Below, piece after piece: positions 45,816-54,997 of a stretch of DNA of 64,000 nt. Origin of the DNA: Candidatus Schekmanbacteria bacterium. Lineage in GTDB: Bacteria; CSSED10-310; JACPHN01. The DNA lies in assembly GCA_016188575.1 (NCBI GenBank), contig JACPHN010000092.1, forward strand, positions 1 through 64,000. The letters are read 5' to 3'. The translations under genes were made by a program, and so were the position numbers. Numbering within the stretch: the first letter of the stretch is position 1; every line of letters begins with the position of its first letter. The notes under the pieces are model-generated. The model did not search any database. It had not been told where the DNA came from and saw nothing but the letters and a program-made list of their open reading frames with translations.

Positions 45816-46730
45816 TATCAGGGTGACGCGCTGTTGGATATTAAGGTCAGTACCAATACATGCCGCTGTTATTGGATTGCCATACTGGTCCAGTTTAGGA
45901 CAATCGGGATATGGGTCGTTTTCCCATTCCGTGCATGACCGTACAGTCCACCCGGCGACAGATTTACCCGTTGTTTGCCATGTAAACGTGAGTTGGTCCC
46001 ACAGCTTTGGATTCACAGGATCGATGTGGAAAACGTGGTAGTTGGCGTGAAGCTGCCCGCATTGCGTTTGCGTTTCATCGCTGCACATTTGGTCCGGATT
46101 GTCGTACGGTCCTTCAAATGGTAACTTTACCGTATAGCCGCTCGATCCAAGAAAATTCTCGAAGCCGAACGGTGTCGTCACGTTTGGATATTCCGGGCTG
46201 CTGAAGCTAGAAGCCCTGTACGCGAGCATGCGATATCGTGCATTCGAAATCCCAGGCCTCAGGACCACGTCGATTGTAAGAGAAGATTGGCTAGCACGCC
46301 GCACCGCGAACCCTAGTTTTGCGGCGTACGTGTGGTTGAAAACCCACTTGATTCCGTCCCAAGCATCGCACGAATGATCTGCTGTAACTTTCCCCGCGAT
46401 CACAAAGTAAGGCTTTGTGCTACTATACTGCGTACCTGTTAGCTTTACATACCCGAAGTTGTCCGTAGTATAGGCTCCCTTGTAGGACGCGTGATCGTAC
46501 ACGAGCACTGGGCAGCCGACGCAGGCTTGGCTTCCATCCACCACCCGAACAGTTGCGATCGAGGAAACGGCCATCGTGGAAACGTCGGTCGTCCGGCTGG
46601 CCTGGGTGGCCATGTTCTGTTCGACCTTGGTCCGCCGAGCCAAATGCTCCCACTTCCCAGGCACCAACGCGTCTGCCTGTCCCGCTGTCCATGCCATGAA
46701 CAGCGCTACCATTGCCGCCAACTTCTTCAC
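45759..46730 (-). CDS. Secreted protein of unknown function
   Basis: 323 aa. Signal peptide ~1-20 (VKKLAAMVALFMAWTAGQADA). The middle reads like a Cys-containing beta domain (VRVVDGSQACVGCPVLVYDHASYKGAYTTDNFGYVKLTG), possibly a carboxypeptidase-regulatory-like or Ig-like module; the rest is unrecognised, with several Cys pairs. GTG 46730 follows GGAGG at ideal distance and overlaps the upstream stop (GTGA). The gene is AT-rich for this genome. Its 3' end overlaps the pseudo-subtilisin gene tail to tail by 57 bp. Confidence 0.65.
   Translation of the reverse strand: MKKLAAMVALFMAWTAGQADALVPGKWEHLARRTKVEQNMATQASRTTDVSTMAVSSIATVRVVDGSQACVGCPVLVYDHASYKGAYTTDNFGYVKLTGTQYSSTKPYFVIAGKVTADHSCDAWDGIKWVFNHTYAAKLGFAVRRASQSSLTIDVVLRPGISNARYRMLAYRASSFSSPEYPNVTTPFGFENFLGSSGYTVKLPFEGPYDNPDQMCSDETQTQCGQLHANYHVFHIDPVNPKLWDQLTFTWQTTGKSVAGWTVRSCTEWENDPYPDCPKLDQYGNPITAACIGTDLNIQQRVTLISNELLDIRYEKFGFNVRK
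45793..45821. terminator. Perfect hairpin at the convergent gene ends
   Basis: CTGATATCA (45793-45801), 11-nt loop, TGATATCAG (45813-45821). The right arm begins with the TGA stop of the pseudo-subtilisin gene, and the hairpin lies inside the last 63 bp of the opposing gene. It may end transcription from the plus strand; no T-run follows. Confidence 0.45.
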
Positions 46731-47533
46731 TTGCCATCCTCCGTTGTGATGCGACGTGCCAGGGCGATGAGGTCTGCCGCTCTGGCGGGTTCGATCCGCC
46801 CCAAGAACTGGGCGGCGTTGATGATGATCCCCGGATCCTCTGGAGACGCTTGCAAATGCGTCTCCCAAATGGCGATTGCCTGCTCATAGTCCTGCACGCC
46901 GTCACTTTCGATCAGCGAGGCGAAGCTCGTACCCGCGATAGGCAACTGTGGGAAGCGCTCGAACAATTCCAATATATGCGCGTTTCGGCGCGTCCATCGC
47001 GGCATTTCGCTGTCCGCGTGGGCGGCGTAATAACCGAGAGCGCGAATGCGTGGAGCAGGATCGTCTGGTTTGGCGCCGATCGCGGCTTCTTCGGCGCGGA
47101 ACGTCGCGGCGTCCATCCGGGCGCCTTCGCTGGCGATGGCCTCGAAGCGTTCGCGCTCGTCGCGCTGCAGCTCGTACGCCGCAAGCAAGACTTGTTCGAG
47201 GATCGCGGCATCGCGCTGCCGCTCGTTGTGAGCACGGATGTTCGGGTCTTCCTCGATGGCATCAGGCGCGGCCACCGGATGGTCTGTACTGCGCGTGGCT
47301 GGATGTGCTGGTGCCACGGATGTCGCCGGAGCCAGGGCGCGGCTCTCGAGGCCAGTCTTCAGTTGGCGTGCGGGGCTCTCGGGGAGCTCCGCGGATGCGC
47401 GGACCGACTGGAGGCGCTGAGGTTGGGCATCCGGGACTGCCTGGATCCCGTGGGGGGCCATCCAGTGGATCGCTCCGAGGATGACGGCGATGGCGGTGGT
47501 GAGGCTGGCGATGGCAAGGCGTGGGTATGACAT
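46727..47533 (-). CDS. Membrane-anchored helical (TPR-like) protein
   Basis: 268 aa. One N-terminal TM helix (~7-27, LAIASLTTAIAVILGAIHWM), an Ala/Pro-rich spacer, then helices with TPR-like spacing (ILEQVLLAAYELQRDERERF, VQDYEQAIAIWETHLQASPEDPGIIINAAQFLG). Its stop overlaps the GTG start of the secreted protein gene, so they form a two-gene unit opposing the kinase pair. ATG 47551 is an alternative start. No clear ribosome-binding site is seen. Confidence 0.6.
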   Translation of the reverse strand: MSYPRLAIASLTTAIAVILGAIHWMAPHGIQAVPDAQPQRLQSVRASAELPESPARQLKTGLESRALAPATSVAPAHPATRSTDHPVAAPDAIEEDPNIRAHNERQRDAAILEQVLLAAYELQRDERERFEAIASEGARMDAATFRAEEAAIGAKPDDPAPRIRALGYYAAHADSEMPRWTRRNAHILELFERFPQLPIAGTSFASLIESDGVQDYEQAIAIWETHLQASPEDPGIIINAAQFLGRIEPARAADLIALARRITTEDGK

Positions 47534-47843
47534 GCTGGTGTCAAGATGCAAGAATCATGCCCTTGTTATCATCCCAATCCATGCCTCTATTGCGCGGCTG
47601 TCTTCCAAGTATGGCAACCGCCACGTGTGATGTCAAGGTTACACCTGGACACGGATGTCCCATATCTTGGTCTATCCATCCAAGAACGGCGCCGGGGCCT
47701 AGCGCGGACCGAATCGCGGCCCGGCGTTTTCCCCGGCACCAGAAAAGTCCAGGAAGAAACTCACGTTGCGAGGTCGTCCGTTTCATCCGGCGCGGGGTGC
47801 GACCTCCCCTCGGTCCCAAGGAGAGGTCGCTAATCAGGCGCGC
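47534..47843. other. Intergenic region with hairpin after the large protease gene
   Basis: No gene is supportable. GCGACCTCCCCT (47799-47810) and AGGAGAGGTCGC (47819-47830) form a 12-bp stem with one mismatch, 14 bp beyond the protease stop at 47844; a terminator role is plausible although no T-run follows. Confidence 0.45.
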
Positions 47844-50800
47844 CTATTCCTGGCGCTTCCGGACCCGCTTCAGCCCTGCTCCAAGACCGGCCAACAGCAT
47901 CAACAGGCCGGCGCCGCCGCTGACGGGGACCCGCGTCGCACCGCCTGCCGCCACGACGATGCGGCTCTCTCCCTGCGCTTGCTCATTCCATGCGGCGTAC
48001 ACCGTGCCGACCGTGTCGATGGCCATGTCCGGCAGCAGGTTGGCGGCCTCCGCCCTCCTGCTTACCCGGCTGCTCGAGCCAAAGCTCTGCCCGGCGTCGA
48101 GGCTGACCGCTGCGTCTATCGCCACCTGACCTTCACCCGACACGCTGCTCCAGGCCACATAAATGTGCCCGTTGCGACCCGCCAGCGAGGGGTGTCCGGT
48201 GCCCGTGGTGCCCTGCCCGAGCGTCAGCCGCGGCCAAAAGCTCGCGCCGCCATCGGTGCTGCGCCGGTAATTCACACCAGTCGAGCCGGCGCCGGCCGCG
48301 GCTGCCCAGGCGACATGCACCTGGCCGAGGCGATCGACGAGGACCGCAGGAGCCGTCGTGTCGACCGCCCAATCCGCCGCGAATGTGTCCGTCTCCTCGC
48401 TGATCCGGACGTTCGCCTCGAAGCTCAGGCCGAAATCGCGGCTGACAGCGGCGTGCACGTCTCCCCCACCGAATCGCTCATCTTGCCAGGCGACGAAGAT
48501 GGCGCCGTCCGGAGCGACGTCGATCGCCGGGAACTTCTGCCGCACGCCGCCGATCCCGTCGTCGTTGAGACGCACGTTCGCCTCAAAGCTGCTGCCACCG
48601 TCGCGGCTACGGGCGAAGTAGATATCGGGGTCCCCGTAACGGTAGTCGTGCCAGGCGACCAGTGGCCATCCGGACGGGCTCACCACCACTGCCGGAGATG
48701 CCTGCCAGACGGCGGCCGTCCCCGTGTCGTCGACGCGCGTGGAATCGTCGAAAGCGACCGCCCCCGGCACGAGGCGGGCGGCGTAGATGTCCGGATTGCC
48801 GGATCGCTGGTCTTGCCAGACGACGTGCACGGTCCCGTCGGGAGACACGGCGATATCCGGTTGGAGCTGATCTTCGCCACTGCCGGCAGCGTCGTCGACG
48901 GGGATTCCGGCGGCGAAGGTCAGGCCGTGATCCAGACTGCGGGCGTAGTAGACGCGCGCGGGGGCGGCTCGCCGGTCCTCCCAGACGATGTGCACAATGC
49001 CGTCGCCGCCGACCGCGACGGCGGACCGGTTCGGAGCGTCTCCAAGCCCCGCCTCCCCGGTCACCTCGGTGGCATCGCCGAATCCCGCATCGCCGCCGCT
49101 CTGGCCATCCGATGCGATGTGGATCTGCGCCGTCTCGATCACGCCCAGGTCCCAGCCGACGAGATCGCAAACGTGCAGCAACCAGATGCCGCTCGCGGGC
49201 TCGTCATTGAAGTCGTCCAGGCCACCCGGGCCGCTCGGTACGAGCGTCAAATCGAAATTCCCGGCGACGTCGCCGCCGTCTTGCCAACTGAGATCCCACA
49301 GGCGCACGGTGGTCTGGCGGGGCGAGATGAGATCGACGGTCAGATCGGAAGTGAAGGGGTGGCGGATGACGACGTCGAGATTGAGGTCGGTCACCCGACC
49401 GCTGGCGTCGACCGGCAGCGCACAGTAGGCGCCGTTCGCTGACCCATCGGGGATCTCCACCGCAGCTTCGCCGCAGATCGGCATGTCGGCGGCCACGCTG
49501 AAATGAACGGCAGGGCTCGCCTCCCCGGTTCCACATCCATTGATCGCGAAAACTCTGAAGTAGTAGGAGCCTGCTTCCAGCGAGTCGACGGTCAGATCGG
49601 GGTTGGCGACCTCATGATCGCGCACGATTTGCTGGAATCCGGAATCTCCGGCGATCTGCAGTCGATATGAGGTGGCATTGCTGACGCTGTACCAGGCGAA
49701 AAACGCGGGCACGGGTAAGAGGATGGCACCATCTTGGGGATCGTAGGGTGTGGGGGTTTCGGTGATCGGCGCGCTGACAACCACGGGAATCGTGCCGTCG
49801 ATGGCGAAATTTCCCGCGACCGTCTTGATGCCGGCGCTGTAGGCGCCTGGTTCGGCACCATCATCGATGGTAAGCGGCAGATCCGCCGTCCCGGGGACGC
49901 TGACAGTAACGGGTCCCTGGCCGCCGCCGGTGACGACTCCGCTGCCGGGCCGCAGCGCGACCGTGGCGTTCCCGGAATAGCCGTTGAGCGTGGATACGAC
50001 CACGTGGGCCACGGACGATTCTCCAGGGCATGCGGCGACCTCGGCCTGCGCGACCGCCTTGACCGCGGGCCGGGTGGTGCCGGTCAACGTGAGCTCGAGC
50101 TCGTCGATGACGCCATCATCCGCGGCTTCCGTGTCGAGCGCCGAAAACCACCACAGGCCGCGGGAGCTCTGGCCAATGAAATCGTCCATCTCTCCAGGTC
50201 CGTCAACCGCCAACGTGTCGTCAAAGCTGCCCACCATCGCAGTCGACGTGTGGTTGTGCAGAATCACGGCATCCTGGTCCGGATCGGGTGCGGCGAGCGA
50301 GAGCTCGAGGTCGGAGGGCCAGTCATGCTCGATTGCCACGGCGAGCTCGACGTCCGTGACCGCGTAGTCGGCCTCGACCTCGAAGGAGCACGTGGCAGGG
50401 CCGCCCGGTGTGTCCGGAATCGCCAGGGGCAGCACGGGACAAGCGATGACCGTCCGGGCGGCCGTCTCGAAGGGTTGCGCGTCCGAGCTTTCCCCGTCGC
50501 CACAGGAGTTACGGCCACCAACGCGCCAGTAGTAGATCTTCTCGCCGTCGAGGGCGGGCAGGCGTAGCGAGGTCGCCGCGGTGAGCTCGTCCAGGACGAT
50601 GTCCGAGAGCTCGGCGTCCCGGGCAAGCTGGACGCGGTACAGATCCGCGGATTCGAGCGCGCTCCAGAAGAGCTCGCTTCTCGGAGGAACGGCGATCTGT
50701 CCGGCAAACGGGACCAGCAAGGAGGTTCCGGCCAGTTTTTCGTCGACGCGCACCGACACCGAGACGAAGCGCTGAAGCTCACCCGAAGTCCCGCGGATCG

Positions 50801-53474
50801 TCAGCTCGTGGGGCCCGACCGGCGCACCAGCGGCAATGCTCAGGGCCATCACGGTGTTCGCCGGCGGCGATACCGCGGCCGCGAGATCTACGGTCATAAA
50901 GGATGGGAGATCGACGACTTCCAGCGCCACGGTCTCGTCGAATCCACTGATTTGGCCCACCGTCAGCGCGAACGCGAGCTCGCCGGAGCCGCAGATGAGC
51001 CGCTGGTCATCGTCGGCCGCAAGGTAGAAACCGGGTGCCTGGCTGACATTATAAGCGACCAGCGCAAAGTCTTGATCGGTGGCGTCGGCGTTTTGCGGGA
51101 CGCCGTCGCCGGCGATGGCGGCCGCGACGACGCGAATCCGCACGCCGCCCATGACGCCGGCGGGGAGGTAGACGGCCTCGAAGTTGTTCGCGCGATCGCT
51201 GTCGCCGCCGGGGGAGCTCCAGGGCCCCGCAAAGTGGTTGCCGCGGTAGAGCTCACCATCGACGAAGACCTCGAGATCGAGATCGTTCACTTGCGGGTCG
51301 GCATAGGCGGCCCCCGGCGCGTCCGTCCAGGTCAGCACAATGCGGGTCGGGCGATCGTTCTCGGCGGTCCCACCGAAGACCTCCCAGGAGCCGCCGGTCT
51401 CCCCGAGCGTGACGCTCTGGTCGACGACGATGCGCGCGGCTTCGTCGAAGGCGGCACCGAGGTCGGGTAGCCCGAGGCCCTGGTTGTTGCTCGGGAGGTC
51501 ATCGGTGGCGTCGACACCGGAAATCGACCGCGTGTGCGCCAGCAAGTAGGCCTTGACCGCCGCCGGGCTCGGGTCGGCACCTCCCGTGTGGTGCGTGCGC
51601 AGCCAGTAGTGCAGCAGCGAGGATGCGCCGGCAACCGCCGGCGTCGAGTGACTGGTGCCGGAGGACAGGGCGAGCTCGGATTGACCCGCGGGAAAGTAGG
51701 CGTCACACACGGAGTACCCGGTATAGGCGGGAGCGGTGCTGGCAGTGCCCTGGATGTGCGTGCCCGGCGCAACGATTTCGGGCTTCACCCGGTCGCCACC
51801 GGCCGGGCCACGGCTGGAGAAGTGGATGATGTCCTGCAGATTATCCGCCCCCTCGGTGCCGACACCGCAGCCGTCGACAAAGCCGGGTCGCGGATTTTCG
51901 GAGGCGCCCACGGAGATGACGTTTTTCGCCGTCGCGGGGCTGCCGACGGTCGCCGGCCCTGGACCCGAGTTTCCCGCGGCGAAGACAAACAACATCTGCT
52001 GATTGCCGGCGGAATCCGGCAAGGCGTCGCGTGCCCCTGCATCATACGCCTGGGCAATGGCGTCGTACTCGCCATAGGCATCGGCGCCCCAGCTATTGGA
52101 GCTGATGCGCGCGCCGTTGGCGTAGACCGCAGCGATCAACGCGGCATCACTGCCGTCGCCACAGCTCCCGGTATTCCAGGAGCCCAAGTCGCCGAAAACT
52201 CGGGTCCCAGCAAGCCGGGTGAAGGGGTTCACGCCGAGAGCGCGCGCAAAGCCGTTGTCGTCCTGAAAGGGGGCCCCACTGCGCTCGTCGTAGCCGCCCA
52301 CGATGCTCGCGTTGATGTGACCGTGGCCATCGAGCCCGTGCGGCCCGTCTCCCGTGCAGTCCCCGAGATAGGCAACGCGCGTCGCCCATGCGGCGTTTCC
52401 GCCTTCGTGCAGCGTCGGATCACCGGTGTCGAGCGTGCCGTCGCCGATACCATCGTCGACCACGTCCACGATCGGGTAGTCGGCAGGATTCGCGCTCACG
52501 CCGTGATCGCGCAACCAGTCGAGGTAGCCGGGGCCGGCGGGCGATGCCGCGCCGGCAGTGAAGTTGCCGGCCACGACCTGGTCCTGAATTTCGTCCAGCC
52601 TGCGCCGCGGCGCGGCCCGGTCGACCCAGACGACATCGGGAACGGCGAGCAGCTCGGTCAGGCTGGAGGCCGCGAGGCGAATCGTCGCATTCTCGTACTG
52701 TTGGACTCGCCACCAGCGCTGCAGATAGGTCGCGCCGGCGCGACGCAGCAGGCGCGAGAGCACCCCGCGGTCGCTGCCCGCGTAACGCTGGACGTTCAGC
52801 GTCAGCGCGGCGCCAGCGCCGGACTTTTCGCGCGCCTCGCCCACCAAGGCCGCGGCCGCCTTGTAGAACGGGTGGTATGCGCCCACGTATTGCAGCGGCG
52901 AGCGGTCCTGGTGAAAAAGGTCGACGAGCTTCGCGAGCGCACCAGGTGGTGCCCAGACGAGGTAGCCGTTGGCCGGAAAGGGTTGGATGAGAGCAATGCC
53001 GCAATCGCGCAGTGCCTGGAGCCAGCGGTCTTGCGGGGGGCCGACGAGCTGCACGAGATAAAGTCCCGCGGTCGCGGTGTGGGGCGCGGTGAGGGCGGGC
53101 GGAATGGGCGGAAAGGAGCTCGTGGGAGCCGTTTCGAGGGTCGCCGCGTGCAGGTGCAGGACATCGAGCTCGCCGGGCGCTGAGAGCCGAGGCGCGCGGC
53201 TCGGGTCGGCTGCCGCGGCGGCGGTCTCGATCAGGTCGAAGGCGCCGTAGTGGGCAAGCACGGCGAAATCGGCCGTGTCGGAGGCGTTGGAGAGCGCGGG
53301 AACAAGCGCCCGCTCGCCGTGCGCGGGCCGGCGCAGGCCCGCTGTCGGCAGCTCCGGATTCGCGGCCGCGGCCGCCAGATCGGCAACCGCGAGCGCCAAT
53401 ATCCCCGCCATGGTCATGACGCGCGGTGCAACCGCGCGACGTCGAGGTATCTGTCCAGAATGGGTAGACATCAT
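47844..53474 (-). CDS. Giant secreted subtilisin with P-domains, FN3-like and sialidase-like repeats
   Basis: 1876 aa. Start follows AAAAGGAG. Signal peptide ~20-38. A long prodomain precedes the S8 catalytic domain with Asp in IVDVVDDGIGDG (~333), His in DGHGHINASIVGG (~380) and Ser in SSGTSHSTPAVAG (~606). Then beta-sandwich domains: two proprotein-convertase P-like units (AVEIEHD-like ... SRGLWWFSALD and VVIRHPFTSDLTVDL ... ASGIWLLHVCD), two FN3-like units and a C-terminal region of about seven sialidase/BNR-like repeats (PDIAVSPDGTVHVVWQD, PAIDVAPDGAIFVAWQD). The tail, VPVSGGAGLLMLLAGLGAG then a basic end, resembles PEP-CTERM-type sorting signals. No sortase gene is in the window. Confidence 0.9.
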   Translation of the reverse strand: MMSTHSGQIPRRRAVAPRVMTMAGILALAVADLAAAAANPELPTAGLRRPAHGERALVPALSNASDTADFAVLAHYGAFDLIETAAAAADPSRAPRLSAPGELDVLHLHAATLETAPTSSFPPIPPALTAPHTATAGLYLVQLVGPPQDRWLQALRDCGIALIQPFPANGYLVWAPPGALAKLVDLFHQDRSPLQYVGAYHPFYKAAAALVGEAREKSGAGAALTLNVQRYAGSDRGVLSRLLRRAGATYLQRWWRVQQYENATIRLAASSLTELLAVPDVVWVDRAAPRRRLDEIQDQVVAGNFTAGAASPAGPGYLDWLRDHGVSANPADYPIVDVVDDGIGDGTLDTGDPTLHEGGNAAWATRVAYLGDCTGDGPHGLDGHGHINASIVGGYDERSGAPFQDDNGFARALGVNPFTRLAGTRVFGDLGSWNTGSCGDGSDAALIAAVYANGARISSNSWGADAYGEYDAIAQAYDAGARDALPDSAGNQQMLFVFAAGNSGPGPATVGSPATAKNVISVGASENPRPGFVDGCGVGTEGADNLQDIIHFSSRGPAGGDRVKPEIVAPGTHIQGTASTAPAYTGYSVCDAYFPAGQSELALSSGTSHSTPAVAGASSLLHYWLRTHHTGGADPSPAAVKAYLLAHTRSISGVDATDDLPSNNQGLGLPDLGAAFDEAARIVVDQSVTLGETGGSWEVFGGTAENDRPTRIVLTWTDAPGAAYADPQVNDLDLEVFVDGELYRGNHFAGPWSSPGGDSDRANNFEAVYLPAGVMGGVRIRVVAAAIAGDGVPQNADATDQDFALVAYNVSQAPGFYLAADDDQRLICGSGELAFALTVGQISGFDETVALEVVDLPSFMTVDLAAAVSPPANTVMALSIAAGAPVGPHELTIRGTSGELQRFVSVSVRVDEKLAGTSLLVPFAGQIAVPPRSELFWSALESADLYRVQLARDAELSDIVLDELTAATSLRLPALDGEKIYYWRVGGRNSCGDGESSDAQPFETAARTVIACPVLPLAIPDTPGGPATCSFEVEADYAVTDVELAVAIEHDWPSDLELSLAAPDPDQDAVILHNHTSTAMVGSFDDTLAVDGPGEMDDFIGQSSRGLWWFSALDTEAADDGVIDELELTLTGTTRPAVKAVAQAEVAACPGESSVAHVVVSTLNGYSGNATVALRPGSGVVTGGGQGPVTVSVPGTADLPLTIDDGAEPGAYSAGIKTVAGNFAIDGTIPVVVSAPITETPTPYDPQDGAILLPVPAFFAWYSVSNATSYRLQIAGDSGFQQIVRDHEVANPDLTVDSLEAGSYYFRVFAINGCGTGEASPAVHFSVAADMPICGEAAVEIPDGSANGAYCALPVDASGRVTDLNLDVVIRHPFTSDLTVDLISPRQTTVRLWDLSWQDGGDVAGNFDLTLVPSGPGGLDDFNDEPASGIWLLHVCDLVGWDLGVIETAQIHIASDGQSGGDAGFGDATEVTGEAGLGDAPNRSAVAVGGDGIVHIVWEDRRAAPARVYYARSLDHGLTFAAGIPVDDAAGSGEDQLQPDIAVSPDGTVHVVWQDQRSGNPDIYAARLVPGAVAFDDSTRVDDTGTAAVWQASPAVVVSPSGWPLVAWHDYRYGDPDIYFARSRDGGSSFEANVRLNDDGIGGVRQKFPAIDVAPDGAIFVAWQDERFGGGDVHAAVSRDFGLSFEANVRISEETDTFAADWAVDTTAPAVLVDRLGQVHVAWAAAAGAGSTGVNYRRSTDGGASFWPRLTLGQGTTGTGHPSLAGRNGHIYVAWSSVSGEGQVAIDAAVSLDAGQSFGSSSRVSRRAEAANLLPDMAIDTVGTVYAAWNEQAQGESRIVVAAGGATRVPVSGGAGLLMLLAGLGAGLKRVRKRQE

Positions 53475-53519
53475 GGTGACTCCTTTTGTACCGAGCCGCG
53501 CACCCCTTATCCGGCGCGG

Positions 53520-53537
53520 TTGCCATCACCATGGCAA
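53520..53537. promoter_or_regulatory. Operator-like palindrome upstream of the giant subtilisin gene
   Basis: TTGCCAT-CACC-ATGGCAA, a perfect 7-bp inverted repeat, 46 bp before the start. A clear -10 is not seen. The 577-bp gap 53475-54051 otherwise holds only a doubtful minus-strand frame. Confidence 0.4.
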
Positions 53538-53663
53538 GAACCGCGCCAGGCAAGAGACCTTCAATCGACGGCAAAGAAGTGCTCCACGAAGCGATCGAAA
53601 GGCAACGCGAGGCGACCGGCGTCACCCTCGCGAGTGGCGGGCACGCCGGTCACGTGTGGGCAT

Positions 53664-54086
53664 TCACGCGCGGATGGCCCGCCCCACGACCCCCCGCGGC
53701 CGGCTGCTGGCGGATGTAGCCGGGCGCGCAGCCCGCGCCCTCCAACAATCCTCCGCCAACCGGCCGGTCGCCTCCTCGGCGCTTTCGTGTCGCGGCTTGG
53801 TCTCCACCATTCGAGCATCCAGGTCCAGGCGCAATACCTCCGTAAGGGCCGCCTCGCACTCGGCGATGAGATGCTGCTGGTCGCTCCATTCGGCCAGGCT
53901 CAGGTCAACCTCCCATACATTTCCTGGACGATCACATGCCTTGAGCCACCGGCCCAAAGCAATCGATGCGATGACTGAGCTGTAATCTGAGGTTCCGCCT
54001 TCACCAGCGCCGTCTCGACCCGGCCCTGCATGGTTACGGAGACAACCAATCGTGTGGTTTTCATCACCTGTCGACAAGCTGAGCAA
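53664..54086 (-). CDS. Doubtful hypothetical protein, possibly a gene remnant
   Basis: 140 codons. The middle (GNVWEVDLSLAEWSDQQHLIAECEAALTEVLRLDLDARMVE) looks like real protein, but the N-terminus overlaps the start of the plus-strand TPR gene and a neighbouring frame also looks protein-like there (TTRLVVSVTMQGRVETALV), as if one gene had been frameshifted near 53930. No ribosome-binding site was found. Possibly a decayed gene in an eroded region. Confidence 0.2.
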   Translation of the reverse strand: MLSLSTGDENHTIGCLRNHAGPGRDGAGEGGTSDYSSVIASIALGRWLKACDRPGNVWEVDLSLAEWSDQQHLIAECEAALTEVLRLDLDARMVETKPRHESAEEATGRLAEDCWRARAARPATSASSRPRGVVGRAIRA

Positions 54087-54351
54087 TACGGCATTGAATG
54101 CCGCCGAAGCAGGAGACTATAGCAAGGCCGAGCAGCTCTGCCAGCGCCCCCTGCGCGAGCACCCCGAAGCTCTGGATGGTCACGAACGTCTGGCGATGCT
54201 GCGCGAAGCCCAAGGCCGTTACGATGAGGCCGCGGCGGCATACGCGGCCGCCCTGGAAACCGTCCGCACCCACCCCGACGACTACGATCGCAACACCAAA
54301 TGGCTCCTGGAAACCAGCCGCAAGCAGGCGTTGGCCATGGCGAAACGATAG
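54052..54351 (+). CDS. Small TPR protein
   Basis: 99 aa. Two TPR motifs: NAAEAGDYSKAEQLCQRPLREHPEA (~16-40) and RLAMLREAQGRYDEAAAAYAAALE (~46-69). No signal peptide; probably a cytoplasmic scaffold. The start GTG has GGAG 10 nt upstream. No partner gene is obvious. Confidence 0.6.
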   Translation: MWFSSPVDKLSNTALNAAEAGDYSKAEQLCQRPLREHPEALDGHERLAMLREAQGRYDEAAAAYAAALETVRTHPDDYDRNTKWLLETSRKQALAMAKR

Positions 54352-54548
54352 CCTCGGGGCACAACACCTACCCTACGCCGGGCCCGCCCGGCGCGGAACG
54401 TGAGCACCCAAGCGCTGCTCGGCACCATTCAGAGTGGGCAGGGACACGATGGGAATGCTCTCCAAGGTCTCCCCTGCCATCTCGGCATGCCACGTGCCTC
54501 ACCGTTCGCGAAAAACATCCGGGCCAGCTCATCCCGTGGAGGTGCTCG

Positions 54549-54887
54549 ATGCCCGCCGAAGTCCCGAAGCTTCACCATGAAAATCTCGATTGCTACCAGA
54601 CCGCCCTCTCGCTGCTGGCTCTCGCCACCCGCCTCCTGAAGGACTTGCCACGGAGACAGGGCGAGCTCGGTGACCAGCTTCGCCGGGCAACCATCTCAAT
54701 CCCGCCGGGCATCGCAGAAGGCCACGCCAAGCGGAGTCCCCGCGATCGATCGCGTTCGTACGACAGCGCACGAGGGTCGGCTACCGAATCCGGGGCAATC
54801 CTCGATGCGGCCAGGATCCTCGGAGCTCTTGATGAGGAAAGGTACGCCGAAGGCAAGACAATGCTGCACAGACTCGTTTGCTGGTGA
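54549..54887 (+). CDS. Four-helix bundle protein (S23/IVP family)
   Basis: 112 aa. Matches the family of small four-helix-bundle proteins first seen in 23S rRNA intervening sequences: NLDCYQTALSLLALATRLLKDLP, LGDQLRRATISIPPGIAEGHAKRS and SYDSARGSATESGAILDAARILG. The family's function is unknown. The start follows GTGGAGG. The C-terminus ends a few residues early (MLHRLVCW), and a +1 or +2 shift would add VKMSTP, so a late frameshift is possible. No rRNA is nearby. Confidence 0.75.
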   Translation: MPAEVPKLHHENLDCYQTALSLLALATRLLKDLPRRQGELGDQLRRATISIPPGIAEGHAKRSPRDRSRSYDSARGSATESGAILDAARILGALDEERYAEGKTMLHRLVCW

Positions 54888-54997
54888 AGATGAGCACACC
54901 ATGAGGTCGAGCCATCGGGCACCCACACGACCACGCCGAGGGCGACGGCCAGGGCTACGGGAGGAGCTCCGGGGCGGCCGGGAACATCGCTCAACGC

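Noticed and set aside
40018-47533. Firm assignment as an antiphage defence system
   Set aside because: No effector nuclease, integrase or other defence genes adjoin it; signalling is equally likely.
47766-49442. Long plus-strand open frame opposite the giant protease gene (also 51534-53183)
   Set aside because: Antisense shadows of a gene with strong domain evidence; Arg/Val/Asp-biased composition with no recognisable domain.
54549-54887. 23S rRNA intervening sequence
   Set aside because: The four-helix-bundle gene is freestanding; no rRNA sequence surrounds it.
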